This document shows, piece after piece, positions 8,389 to 16,217 of a stretch of 33,144 nucleotides of DNA. Under the pieces are notes generated by a model. It had not been told where the DNA came from. It worked only from the letters and a program-made list of their open reading frames with translations, and did no database searches. The stretch comes from Planctomycetota bacterium (lineage in GTDB: Bacteria > Planctomycetota > UBA1135 > GCA-002686595), in contig JAJDEX010000576.1 in assembly GCA_029259575.1 (NCBI GenBank), positions 1 to 33,144 of the forward strand, given 5' to 3'. Position 1 is the first letter of the stretch, and each line of letters opens with the position of its first letter. Made by a program: the position numbers and the translations under genes.

Positions 8389-10029
8389 ATGATTCAGCGG
8401 AAGAAGAAGATCGTCCTCTACCAGCCCAAGCAGGTGGACGACTCCCGCGGCGTCGAGTCGAGCAAGGACATGATCCCGCTCGAGATGCTGACGATCGCGG
8501 CCTATCCGCTTCAGGACGGCTACGACGTCGAGATCATCGACGGCTCCCTGTACCGCGGCGACGAGGGGCACGAGCGCTTCCTGGCGGCGTGCGAGGGCGC
8601 GATGATGGTCGCCACGACCGGCATCCTGGGCTACATGGTCACCGACGGCTGGCGCGCGATGAAGCGCGTGAAGCAGAGCTACCCGGACCTGCCCGCGGTC
8701 ATCGGTGGCTGGTTCGCCAGCGTGCGTCCCGACCTCCAGCTCGAGACCGGCATGTACGAGGCCGTGGTCCTCGGCCAGGGCGAGCTGACCTTCCGCGACG
8801 TCGTCGCTGCGATCGATGCGGGGGAGCCGCTCGACGACGTGCAGGGCCTGGCGCTCTGGCGCGACGGCGCCGTGTACAAGACCGACCCGCGACCGATCGC
8901 GGGCTGGGACCAGATCCTCAAGGTCCCGTACCACCTGATCGACATCGAGCCGTACCGCGAGCACCAGATGCGCGCGACCTCGGCGCGCGACGTGCTGCGC
9001 CTGCCGACGCCCCCGTGGATCGGATACGGCAAGCCGTACTTCGGTATCACCTACTTCGGCTCCTACGGTTGCCCCGAGCCGTGCACGTTCTGTTGCTCGC
9101 CGCTGGTCACCAACCGACGTTGGAAGCCGGTGCCGGCCGACCGCATGCTCGACGACCTCGAGGAGCTGCAGGACCGTTGGGGCTTCGACTCCGTGCGTTT
9201 CCACGACGCCAACTTCGGCGTGATGGAGAAGCGCTCCAAGGACTTCGCCGAAGGCCTCCTGAACCGCAACATGCAGTTCGGTTGGAACGCGTTCATCGAG
9301 ACGCACTCGATCCTGAACTACAAGCAGTCCACGCTCGACGCGATGGCCGACAGCGGCATGTACGTCGCCGAGATCGGCGCCGAGGCCGGCGACAACGACA
9401 TGATGAAGACGATCGGCAAGCCGATCCACGACGACGACAACATCGAGGCCGCGGTCCAGATGGATCGACGCGGCATCATGGGGTCGATCACCTACATCAT
9501 CGGCTTCCCCGGTGAGAGCGAGGCGTCGATGCTCTCGACGATCGACCAATGTCGTCGCCTGCACCTCGCGGCGCCGCACGCGCGCCCGAACGTCTGGCCC
9601 TTCCGCCCGATCCCCGGAACGAAGATGTGGGACGAGGCGCTCGAACTCGGCTACGAGGGTCCCAAGGACCTGCCCGACTGGGGTTCGATCGGCGAGTACC
9701 ACCTCGAGGAGACCTGGCCGGGCAACATCCCGCCCAAGGTCGCCGAGGCCCGCATGATGTACCAGCACTACGCGACCCTGAACTGGGGTCTCGCGCGCGG
9801 CAAGCGCGGCTGGTGGGAGGACCGCGCCGAGAAGCGCCTGACCGACGGCAGCTACGTCACCGGTCGCAACGAAGCGCGCGCGTTCGGTCTGTTCAACAAG
9901 GTCCGCAAGAAGCTCTTCCGCCCCGACGACGTTCCGCGCAGCTGGGTCGACCCGGGCCACAAGACGGGCACCGCCGGCAACGAACGTTCGGAAGCGCGCT
10001 CGGTGATGACCGACGCCACGAAGGGCTAG
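8389..10029 (+). CDS. B12-binding-domain radical SAM protein
   Basis: The 546-residue protein has an N-terminal cobalamin-binding-type Rossmann domain (about 1-150) with IVLYQPK, GYDVEIIDG, ATTGILGYM and PAVIGGWFAS. A radical SAM core follows with the 4Fe-4S cysteines Cys228, Cys232 and Cys235 in GCPEPCTFCC. Downstream are RFHDANFGV, AEIGAEAGD, SITYIIGFPGE and RPIPGTKMWDEA, typical of the BchE/P-methylase-like class B radical SAM enzymes. The B12 domain lacks the DxHxxG base-off motif, as is common in this class. The C-terminal 120 residues are basic and specific to this protein. The likely chemistry is methylation or rearrangement at an unactivated carbon using SAM and cobalamin. The substrate cannot be told, and neighbours pdxA and a secreted protein give no clue. 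Confidence 0.9.
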   Translation: MIQRKKKIVLYQPKQVDDSRGVESSKDMIPLEMLTIAAYPLQDGYDVEIIDGSLYRGDEGHERFLAACEGAMMVATTGILGYMVTDGWRAMKRVKQSYPDLPAVIGGWFASVRPDLQLETGMYEAVVLGQGELTFRDVVAAIDAGEPLDDVQGLALWRDGAVYKTDPRPIAGWDQILKVPYHLIDIEPYREHQMRATSARDVLRLPTPPWIGYGKPYFGITYFGSYGCPEPCTFCCSPLVTNRRWKPVPADRMLDDLEELQDRWGFDSVRFHDANFGVMEKRSKDFAEGLLNRNMQFGWNAFIETHSILNYKQSTLDAMADSGMYVAEIGAEAGDNDMMKTIGKPIHDDDNIEAAVQMDRRGIMGSITYIIGFPGESEASMLSTIDQCRRLHLAAPHARPNVWPFRPIPGTKMWDEALELGYEGPKDLPDWGSIGEYHLEETWPGNIPPKVAEARMMYQHYATLNWGLARGKRGWWEDRAEKRLTDGSYVTGRNEARAFGLFNKVRKKLFRPDDVPRSWVDPGHKTGTAGNERSEARSVMTDATKG

Positions 10030-10149
10030 GGCTTCGCAGACCGAGTGGTGTGATCCAGCGCCTCCAGGGTTCTGGAACGACATCTCAGTGGTGAAAGGGG
10101 CCTTCGTATGGTCGAATCGTTGCGTCCTCGAACCTCTTTAGGAGTCGTC

Positions 10150-10779
10150 ATGCGCATCCATGGAATCCTGCTCGGCCTCGGTTGTCTGTTCGCCATCTCG
10201 TTCGGGTCCCACGCGACCGGTCAAGGGGCCACGGTCGTCAGCGTCACTCCGGTCACCGGCGTCGTCCAGATCGGGCCCGGCGTCCCCGTGTACCCGTGCA
10301 ACACACCGAACGAGCACTACTTCGGGGACTCGGTCTTCCTGTTGGACAGCGGCATCCCGATCGGGCTGACCTCGGGTGTGCACGTGGACGCCGTCGGCGG
10401 ACCGACCGGAGCCTTCGGCTTCTTCTTGATGTCGGCGAACGCGACCACGCCGGTGGCGATCGGCCAGGGGTTGTTGTGTCTGACGCTGCCCGTCGCTCGG
10501 CTCAACTCGACGACGGCGAACTACGCCGGCAACCCCGCGTTCAATTCGCTGGGACAGTTCGACCTCGCCGGGTCGGGCGCTTTCGTGAACCTCAGCGGGA
10601 CGGCACCGCAGACCGGTGGCTTCGGATTCGACGTGCCGGCCGAGCTGCCTCCTCCGTTCGGTCCTGGTCTGGTCCAGACAGGGGAGACGTGGTGGCTGCA
10701 ACTCTGGTATCGCGACCGCGACGCGAACGGCAACGCCGTGTCGAACTTCTCGAGCGCGGTCGAGATCGAGATTCCCTGA
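10150..10779 (+). CDS. Secreted protein with C-terminal LQLWYRD module
   Basis: The start at 10150 is chosen over 10108 because AGGAG lies five bases upstream and a clean signal peptide begins there (MRIHGILLGLGCLFAISF, cleavage near ATGQ). The 209-residue product is rich in Gly, Thr, Asn and Pro and looks extracellular and beta-rich. The C-terminus (GETWWLQLWYRDRD, then NFSSAVEIEIP) resembles a module I associate with large families of secreted proteins in Poly30-like Planctomycetota. That is recollection, not a search result. The function is unknown, and a surface or cell-wall role is a guess. A strong hairpin follows the stop codon. Confidence 0.8.
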   Translation: MRIHGILLGLGCLFAISFGSHATGQGATVVSVTPVTGVVQIGPGVPVYPCNTPNEHYFGDSVFLLDSGIPIGLTSGVHVDAVGGPTGAFGFFLMSANATTPVAIGQGLLCLTLPVARLNSTTANYAGNPAFNSLGQFDLAGSGAFVNLSGTAPQTGGFGFDVPAELPPPFGPGLVQTGETWWLQLWYRDRDANGNAVSNFSSAVEIEIP

Positions 10780-10800
10780 CACGCCGCTGGTCCCAATGGG

Positions 10801-10832
10801 CGACGGGGTTCTCCATGCGGAGAGCCCCGTCG
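10801..10832 (+). terminator. Hairpin terminator after the secreted protein gene
   Basis: A 14-base-pair stem with one G-T wobble (CGACGGGGTTCTCC with GGAGAGCCCCGTCG) encloses the loop ATGC. It lies 21 bases after the stop. The following TTGCGTTAG is only weakly T-rich. Confidence 0.65.
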
Positions 10833-10916
10833 TTGCGTTAGTGCGCGAATCGTGCGTCGAATCGAGTTTCTTCAGCGCGGCGTGCAACCCGAGCGAGCGG
10901 CGAGCGTCCTTCGGGT

Positions 10917-12476
10917 GTGAAACACCTCGCCACGATTCTGTGCTCGTTGCTCGCCGTGTCGTCCACGGTCGCCCCGTCGATGGCCGCCTCGCAAGGCGCC
11001 TCCCACGACGACGAGAAGGTCCCGAAGACCTTCTCCGAGCTCGAGGCCGAGATGCGTTCCAAGTTCCCCGACTCGCGACGGCGCGCGGTCAAGCACCTGG
11101 TCGAGATTGGCACGGACGACGCCTGGGAATGGGTGCTGCGGGCGTTGGAGGATCCGCTGGGGCAAGTGGCGGACGAGGCCCAGCTGGCGCTGCCCAAGTT
11201 GCCGGACGAGCGACGCTGGAAGTTGTTGCTGGGCAAGGAGGGGCTGGCGCACGACGACCCGTGGGTGCGCGTGCGCATGGCCGAGGTGGTCGGGCGCACG
11301 ACGCAGGCGCTCGATGCCCGCAAGCTCCTGCGCGCCCTCGATCCCCGCGATCCGGTGGCGGCGCGCACGTTGCTGCGGTCGCTGGTGCAGAAGGCGGGCG
11401 GGAACGGCTTGACGGACGTTCCGCGGCGCTGGGGGAACGAGCTGCGCCCATGTCTGACGCGGCGCAAGGAACCCTGGTTGCGGGCCGAAGCTCTCGCAGC
11501 CTGGTTCGCCCTCGATCCGGAGGAGGCTGGAGGTAGCGTGCTCGATGGCACGCGCGACAAGTCCGGTCACGTGCGCGCCGCGGCGTTGCTTTGCTTGACC
11601 GCGCAGGACACGCGAGGCGTCGCGGTCGATGGGGCTGCCTTGCGTGAAGCGACGCGGTTGATCGTGGACGAGGACGCCCACGTGCGCTGGGTGGCGGTCG
11701 AGTGCCTCGGGCGGCTCGGGACCAAGGCCGCGCTCGAGGTCTTGATCGCACGGCTCGGTGTCGAGCCGCGCGAGCGCATCGAACGACGGGTCGTCGAGCG
11801 GTTGCAGGCACGCAGCGGATTGTTCCACCGTCGCGACCCACGTCCTTGGCGCGATTGGGTGCGTGACCTGCCTCCGAGCGGAGGACCGTCGCGCCCCGCC
11901 CAGCCTCCGGAGAATCGAGGCGATTCGGTCGCCGGGACGACGCGACTGCCGATCACCTCCGACCGGCTCGCTTTCCTGATCGACATGTCCGGTTCGATCT
12001 GGAACGTGCGCGACGACGGCACGCGTCGCAAGGACGAGATCGATGTGATCGTGCACCAGACGATCGATGCGCTGCCGGACGGGGTGCGCTTCAACCTGGT
12101 GCCGTTCGCGGGGCGGCCGGTCCTGTGGCAGGACGACGGGTTGGTGACGGCCAGCAAGCGCACGCGCCGCGAAGCGCGGACCTGGTACGACGACCTGAAA
12201 CTGACGGGACCCGGGGACTTCGAGGGGGCGGTGCGGCGTGTGCTGCTGGACCCCGAGATCGACACGTTGTGTGTGCTGACCGACGGTGCGCCGACGGGCG
12301 GTCGTCGCTGGCACCTCGAGATGATGATGCAGCTCCTGTTGGCCGAGACGCGTTTCCGGCCGGTGACGTTCGACGTCGTGCTGGTCGATGCTTCGCGGGC
12401 CGCGGAGCGGCGTTGGGACGTGTTGTGCGTCGGCAGCGGAGGCGAACTGACGTCGCGGACGTTGAAGGGGCGCTAG
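10917..12476 (+). CDS. Secreted HEAT-repeat / von Willebrand factor A domain protein
   Basis: The 519-residue protein begins at GTG with a signal peptide (MKHLATILCSLLAV, cleavage near PSMA-ASQG). Residues about 37-300 form HEAT/PBS-lyase-like helical repeats: DSRRRAVKHLVEIG, VRVRMAEVVGR, VRAAALLCL and VRWVAVECLGRLGT recur with similar spacing. A Pro-rich linker leads to a VWA domain (about 345-519) with the MIDAS motif DMSGS starting at Asp356, TGPGDF and LTDGAPT, so metal-dependent ligand binding is likely intact. The protein should act in the periplasm or at the surface as a scaffold or adhesion-like factor; the partner is unknown. It is followed after 38 bases by a methyltransferase gene that has its own -10 element. 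The start codon is moderately certain because the signal peptide begins right at it. Confidence 0.88.
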   Translation: MKHLATILCSLLAVSSTVAPSMAASQGASHDDEKVPKTFSELEAEMRSKFPDSRRRAVKHLVEIGTDDAWEWVLRALEDPLGQVADEAQLALPKLPDERRWKLLLGKEGLAHDDPWVRVRMAEVVGRTTQALDARKLLRALDPRDPVAARTLLRSLVQKAGGNGLTDVPRRWGNELRPCLTRRKEPWLRAEALAAWFALDPEEAGGSVLDGTRDKSGHVRAAALLCLTAQDTRGVAVDGAALREATRLIVDEDAHVRWVAVECLGRLGTKAALEVLIARLGVEPRERIERRVVERLQARSGLFHRRDPRPWRDWVRDLPPSGGPSRPAQPPENRGDSVAGTTRLPITSDRLAFLIDMSGSIWNVRDDGTRRKDEIDVIVHQTIDALPDGVRFNLVPFAGRPVLWQDDGLVTASKRTRREARTWYDDLKLTGPGDFEGAVRRVLLDPEIDTLCVLTDGAPTGGRRWHLEMMMQLLLAETRFRPVTFDVVLVDASRAAERRWDVLCVGSGGELTSRTLKGR

Positions 12477-12480
12477 GGGA

Positions 12481-12494
12481 GCGACCTCGGTCGC
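12481..12494. promoter_or_regulatory. Inverted repeat GCGACC-TC-GGTCGC
   Basis: A perfect six-base inverted repeat lies between the HEAT/VWA stop and the -10 of the methyltransferase gene. It covers where a -35 would sit, so it could be an operator or a weak terminator stem. Confidence 0.3.
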
Positions 12495-12502
12495 ACACCG
12501 CG

Positions 12503-12508
12503 TAGACT
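12503..12508 (+). promoter_or_regulatory. -10 element TAGACT, candidate leaderless promoter
   Basis: TAGACT ends six bases before the ATG at 12515. There is no ribosome-binding sequence between them, the same geometry as at pdxA. Confidence 0.5.
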
Positions 12509-12514
12509 CCGGCG

Positions 12515-13180
12515 ATGAGCGAAGACCTTCCCAACCCGGAGTCCATGGAATCCGGGTCCACGCGATCCGAGCCCACGATGCCCGGTCCCTACGACTGGGC
12601 CGATCACTACACCAAGGGCGACACACCCTGGGACCTGGGCGCCGCGCATCCGGATCTGGTCGCGCGCATCGCGGCGGGTGAGTTCGAGCCGCCCAGGACC
12701 GGGGCCCGCGCGTTGGTGCCGGGTTGTGGAAAGGGGCACGACGCCCTGGCGCTCGCCCAGGCCGGCTGGGTGGTCGTCGCGCTCGACTACGTGCCCGAGG
12801 TGCAGACCATTCTGGGTGCCCAGCTCGCGAAGTTCGGGGGCGAGGTCGTGCTGGGGGACGCGCTCGAGTTCGCGCCCGACGAGCCCTTCGACCTGATCTG
12901 GGAGCACACGTTCTTCTGCGCGATCGACCCGAGCGATCGCCCGCGCTACGCGGAGCTGATCCGCCGCGTCCTGGCACCTGGCGGCCAGCACGCAGCGATC
13001 GTGTTCCCCCTGGACAAGCCCGAGGAGGAGGGCGGTCCTCCGCACGGCTTCAACGCGAGCACGCTGGACGACCTGCTCGGGGACGAGTTCCGGCGATTGA
13101 CCGAGGAACCCGTCGGCCAGGGAGTCGGCAAGCGAACGCGACCCGAGCGGTTCTCCCTGCTCGAGCGGCGCGGCGGCTGA
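12515..13180 (+). CDS. TPMT-family SAM-dependent methyltransferase
   Basis: The 221-residue cytosolic protein matches the thiopurine S-methyltransferase superfamily. It has DTPWDLGAAHP (about 36-46), the SAM-binding motif VPGCGKGHD (68-76), acidic Asp91 after VVAL, GDALEF, and the family signature WEHTFFCAI (129-137), then LAPGGQHAAIVFPLD. Bacterial relatives methylate small thiol, selenium, tellurium or halide substrates, and the one here cannot be told. An extra 25-residue N-terminal extension rich in Ser, Glu and Pro could be disordered, or the start may be internal (Met22). Its stop lies two bases from the stop of the convergent nitroreductase-methyltransferase fusion. Confidence 0.88.
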   Translation: MSEDLPNPESMESGSTRSEPTMPGPYDWADHYTKGDTPWDLGAAHPDLVARIAAGEFEPPRTGARALVPGCGKGHDALALAQAGWVVVALDYVPEVQTILGAQLAKFGGEVVLGDALEFAPDEPFDLIWEHTFFCAIDPSDRPRYAELIRRVLAPGGQHAAIVFPLDKPEEEGGPPHGFNASTLDDLLGDEFRRLTEEPVGQGVGKRTRPERFSLLERRGG

Positions 13181-13182
13181 GA

Positions 13183-14661
13183 TCACTTGGCCTTGGTGTA
13201 GCTGCGGAACTGGAAACGTCCGCGGCTGGACTTCACACCAGGGACGTGCTCGAGCCATCCGAGCACGCGGCCGAGCCCGCGCACGAGTCCCCCGGTCCGC
13301 GCACCGAAGTTGCGCGTGCGGAACGCGAGTTCCTCGGGCGCCGGCGTGGCTTGGCTGCCCATCTTGCCGCTGGCCACCAAGCCAGCTGTTCGCAGCGGTC
13401 CATCGACTTCGGCCGGCGCGAGCGCCTGGAAGGGGCCGATGTTCGGATCGGGGGACAGCACGTACTCGACGCCGCCCGGGCCTCCGCGGCGCGCGCGCAG
13501 GCTCTCGGTCCATTGGTGGAACGAGCGCTTCGAGACGAAGGCGATCCACAGCGTGCCCCCGGGCTTGAGCCAGCGCGCCATGTCGTGGATCAAACGTGCA
13601 CGTTCTTCAGCGCCGAGGCCCTCGAGCCGGAACAGGCACGACACGACGTCGTAGGCTCCGTCCTCGGGCGCATCCATGCCGGCTGAAGCCGTGGGCCAAC
13701 CGCGCGTGACCGCATTCGGTTTGACGCGCTTGGCGCACCAGCCGGCGACCTCGGGGCTGCGCTCGGCGACCTCGAACGTGTAGCCGCGACGTTCGCGGGC
13801 GATGCGTTCCGTGAGGATGCCGGTGCACGGCAGGACGTCGAGCCAGCGGTTGCCGGAGTCCTGGTCGGCTGCGGGCACGTGCGCCTCGAGCGACTCGAGC
13901 AACGCGCGCGTCTCCCAGGCACGCGGCTTGTTGTGACGCAAACCATTCAACACGCGAGCGCGTTGGTAGATGGCCAGCAGGTCGGGTTCCCAGTCCGCCG
14001 GGTTCGCCGACGACGGAATCGGCCGACCGGTGTAGTGGTTGTAGTGCGCGACCTGACTGAGCGGGCGGCGCTTCGGTCCGGCCTTCGGGATCGCTTTCGG
14101 CCAACCCAGCGCGACGACGGCGATCACCATGCGATCGGGCGGCAGGCCGACGCGCGCGCGCACCTTCTCGGCGTCACCGGTCTGCGTGATCCAGAACGTG
14201 CCGAGGCCGAGCACCTGCGCGGCCAGACTCATGTTCTGGATGAGCGCGCTCGCGGACTGGATGTTGGCCGCGTTCTCCTCGGAGAACCCGCGCCCGTAGG
14301 CGACGACGATGTTGACCGGCGCGTTGCCCATCTGCGACGAGAGCGCCGCGAGGTCCGCGTTGATCTCGGGGTCGTCCACCGCGACGAGATCCCACATCTG
14401 ATAGTTGCAGGAACTCGGAGCCCAGATGCCCGCGTGCATGACCTGGTCGACGAGTTCACGGGCGACGGGGTCGGGCCGGAAGCGGCGGATCGAGCGACGC
14501 TCGTACAGCGCGTCCCAGAAGTCCTGGGCGGGCAACTCGGCCAGCGGCGGGGTGCGACCGTCCTCGATGTCCCCGGAGCCCGCGGTCGGATCCCCGGCGG
14601 GTCGGTCGGGGATTCCCTCCGAGGACGCGCTCGTCGGTTGCTCTTCGGGATCGGGGGGCAT
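13183..14661 (-). CDS. Nitroreductase-methyltransferase fusion protein
   Basis: The 492-residue protein joins two enzymes. Residues about 49-215 are an FMN-dependent nitroreductase: ERRSIRRFRPDPV (54-66), APSSCNYQMWDLVAV (81-95), MGNAPVNIVVAYG, SLAAQVLGLGTFWI, and VVALGWPKA near the end. Residues about 250-425 are a class I SAM methyltransferase with a divergent motif I (WLDVLPCTGILTE, 273-285), YDVVSCLFRLEGL and WLKPGGTLWIAF. The last 65 residues resemble the tails of methyltransferases. A roughly 45-residue acidic, Pro-rich start precedes the nitroreductase. I know no characterised protein with this order, so a coupled redox/methyl-transfer reaction on one substrate is inference. The ATG is preceded by GGAAGAGG. 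It lies 130 bases downstream of the sigma-factor pair on the same strand and may be read from its own promoter. Confidence 0.85.
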   Translation of the reverse strand: MPPDPEEQPTSASSEGIPDRPAGDPTAGSGDIEDGRTPPLAELPAQDFWDALYERRSIRRFRPDPVARELVDQVMHAGIWAPSSCNYQMWDLVAVDDPEINADLAALSSQMGNAPVNIVVAYGRGFSEENAANIQSASALIQNMSLAAQVLGLGTFWITQTGDAEKVRARVGLPPDRMVIAVVALGWPKAIPKAGPKRRPLSQVAHYNHYTGRPIPSSANPADWEPDLLAIYQRARVLNGLRHNKPRAWETRALLESLEAHVPAADQDSGNRWLDVLPCTGILTERIARERRGYTFEVAERSPEVAGWCAKRVKPNAVTRGWPTASAGMDAPEDGAYDVVSCLFRLEGLGAEERARLIHDMARWLKPGGTLWIAFVSKRSFHQWTESLRARRGGPGGVEYVLSPDPNIGPFQALAPAEVDGPLRTAGLVASGKMGSQATPAPEELAFRTRNFGARTGGLVRGLGRVLGWLEHVPGVKSSRGRFQFRSYTKAK

Positions 14662-14699
14662 GCCTCTTCCATCGGCCCGAAAGGGGCCTCTGGTCGAGG

Positions 14700-14705
14700 A
14701 TTCTA
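14700..14705 (-). promoter_or_regulatory. -10 element TAGAAT before the nitroreductase-methyltransferase gene
   Basis: On the minus strand TAGAAT gives a leader of about 30 bases containing a GGCCC/GGGCC hairpin and the Shine-Dalgarno-like GGAAGAGG. No good -35 is visible; the palindrome at 14719-14736 occupies that place. Confidence 0.4.
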
Positions 14706-14718
14706 CGCTGCCCTTGGC

Positions 14719-14736
14719 CCCGATTCGTGAATCGGG
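14719..14736. promoter_or_regulatory. Perfect palindrome CCCGATTCGTGAATCGGG, candidate operator
   Basis: Two eight-base arms are separated by GT. The spacing is too tight for an RNA hairpin but suits a dimeric repressor. It overlaps the -35 position of the nitroreductase-methyltransferase promoter. Confidence 0.45.
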
Positions 14737-14791
14737 CGGCTCGTGAGGCTCGTCCAGGCCGTCCCGGTCGAATCCGAAGTCCCCGGCGGAA

Positions 14792-15487
14792 TCAGAAGTC
14801 GGTCCCGAGGGGACGCAGGTCCTGTTCGGGCGGCGGGACCAACCGGGGCAGTCCCCGGCTCCCGAGCGGCACGATCAGGTGCAGGAGATTCGGCACGCCA
14901 GGCGCCGAGAGCTGCACGACCGGGACGCCATCGATCTGGCAGGTGTGCATGCGGACGCCGGAACCTCGCACGCCCTGACCGACGGCGGTCGCCGGCGGGT
15001 GGGTCAACACGAAGGCCTCGCCCTCCGGTCCAACGAGGCGCAGCGCACGGGTGCCGCGCCAGGGCAAGCCCTCGAGCGGACCTTCGACCGCATAGCGCGC
15101 GTCGTGGACCACGCCGACGGGGACGTCCCCGAACGTGCGCGGTCCTTGCGGTTGCAAGCTGCAACCGAACGTGCCGACGTCGTCGAGGGCCAGGACGTCG
15201 GGACCGAACGTCGGGATCTCGCTGCACAGGTCCGGCGAGGACAGGAAGCTGACGTACAGATCGTCGAGCGTCGGCCCCGGGGACGATCCGGGTCGCGTCG
15301 TCATCGTCGACACGATGAGCACCGCGGCGGCTGCAACCCCGGCGAGGCTCCACCACGCGGAGTGGCGACCCTCGTCACGGCTCCACAGCCGGCGGACCGT
15401 GCGCGCGGGGTCGGCGGGCGGCTGGAAGGAAGCCCGCAAGCGGGCTTCGATCGCCTCCCAGTCGTTGGTTCGTCGTTCGTCGCTCAT
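14792..15487 (-). CDS. Membrane-anchored partner of the ECF sigma factor, candidate anti-sigma factor
   Basis: The 231-residue protein has a charged cytoplasmic N-terminus of about 42 residues (MSDERRTNDWEAIEARLRASF, ending near DEGRHS). One transmembrane helix follows (about WWSLAGVAAAAVLIVSTM, 44-61), then an extracytoplasmic domain of about 165 residues. The outer part contains three cysteines (in SPDLCSEIP, GTFGCSLQP and MHTCQIDG) and a beta-rich C-terminus. The start overlaps the sigma gene's stop by four bases (ATGA), the arrangement typical of an ECF sigma and its anti-sigma factor. The N-terminus has no obvious zinc-binding ZAS motif, so the anti-sigma role rests on position and topology. 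The extracellular part could be the sensor. Confidence 0.75.
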   Translation of the reverse strand: MSDERRTNDWEAIEARLRASFQPPADPARTVRRLWSRDEGRHSAWWSLAGVAAAAVLIVSTMTTRPGSSPGPTLDDLYVSFLSSPDLCSEIPTFGPDVLALDDVGTFGCSLQPQGPRTFGDVPVGVVHDARYAVEGPLEGLPWRGTRALRLVGPEGEAFVLTHPPATAVGQGVRGSGVRMHTCQIDGVPVVQLSAPGVPNLLHLIVPLGSRGLPRLVPPPEQDLRPLGTDF

Positions 15488-16182
15488 CGCGAATGGTCCC
15501 CTTCGGCGGTGGGGGATTCAGGGCTCAGGCTCTTCAACATCGCGCTGCGCGCACGGTGGACGTGGCTCATCGCCGTGCCTTCGGGAATGCCGAGCGTCGC
15601 GGCGATGGTCTTGTGATCGAGTTCGAGGACGACCTTGAGCAGCAAGCAGGCGCGCGCGGTCGGGCGCAGGTCCATCAACGCGGCGACGAGTTCGTCGTCC
15701 CAGCTGCCATCGTCCCAGGGACTCAACTCGCCTTGCAGCGTGATCCCAGCACGCGGCGCCGGGCTGGCGGCGGGGCGCGAGGCCAGGACCTCATCCCCAC
15801 GCGCGACCTCCCAACGACGCACGCGCTTGCGCAGGCGATTGAGGGCGGAGTAGCGGACGATGCGTCCCATCCACGCGCCGAAATCGGTGCCCGGTTGGAA
15901 GGTGTCCAGTTTTTCGAGTGCGACCACGGCGGCTTCCTGCAACACGTCCTCGGCTTCGACCCGGTCGCCCGTGATGCTCGCGGCCACGGTCCACAATCGC
16001 GTGGCGTGGGATTCGAACATCGACCCGAAGGTCGGCCGATCCAGCCGGCCCGCGTTCGAGACGGGCTCGGAGGGAACCGGCAGATCGGACCGATCCCGGG
16101 ATGGGGTCCTGGCCGTGTTCGCGGTCGGAACCCGGCTGGGAGCGGGGTCGGGCATGCCGTGGGGGTGTTGTGTGGGCTCCAT
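15484..16182 (-). CDS. ECF-family RNA polymerase sigma factor
   Basis: The 232-residue reading starts at the ATG at 16182. Region sigma2 spans about 53-122 (FESHATRLWTVAASITGD, EAEDVLQEAAVVALEKL, FGAWMGRIVRYSALNRLRKR). Region sigma4 spans about 163-219 (DLRPTARACLLLKVVLELDH, IAATLGIPEGTAMSHVHRAR). Together these are diagnostic of an ECF sigma factor that directs RNA polymerase to a stress or surface regulon. The first 50 residues are Pro/Ser-rich and not part of the fold. The frame stays open far upstream to 16989, but that stretch runs antisense to a lipoprotein gene, so a start at 16182 or at Met10 (16155) is preferred. No strong Shine-Dalgarno is seen. The stop overlaps the next gene by four bases. 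Confidence 0.88.
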   Translation of the reverse strand: MEPTQHPHGMPDPAPSRVPTANTARTPSRDRSDLPVPSEPVSNAGRLDRPTFGSMFESHATRLWTVAASITGDRVEAEDVLQEAAVVALEKLDTFQPGTDFGAWMGRIVRYSALNRLRKRVRRWEVARGDEVLASRPAASPAPRAGITLQGELSPWDDGSWDDELVAALMDLRPTARACLLLKVVLELDHKTIAATLGIPEGTAMSHVHRARSAMLKSLSPESPTAEGDHSR

Positions 16183-16190
16183 GTCCTGGC

Positions 16191-16217
16191 GTGGGGAGGT
16201 CCTTGCGATCTCCCCAC
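16191..16217. promoter_or_regulatory. Inverted repeat GTGGGGAG-N11-CTCCCCAC in front of the sigma gene
   Basis: Perfect eight-base arms lie nine bases upstream of the sigma start, just after a GAGAAT -10-like hexamer on the minus strand (16219-16224). It could be an operator or a hairpin in the leader. Confidence 0.45.

Noticed and set aside
10108-10149. Longer start (10108) for the secreted protein
   Set aside because: The internal ATG at 10150 has a proper Shine-Dalgarno and begins a clean signal peptide.
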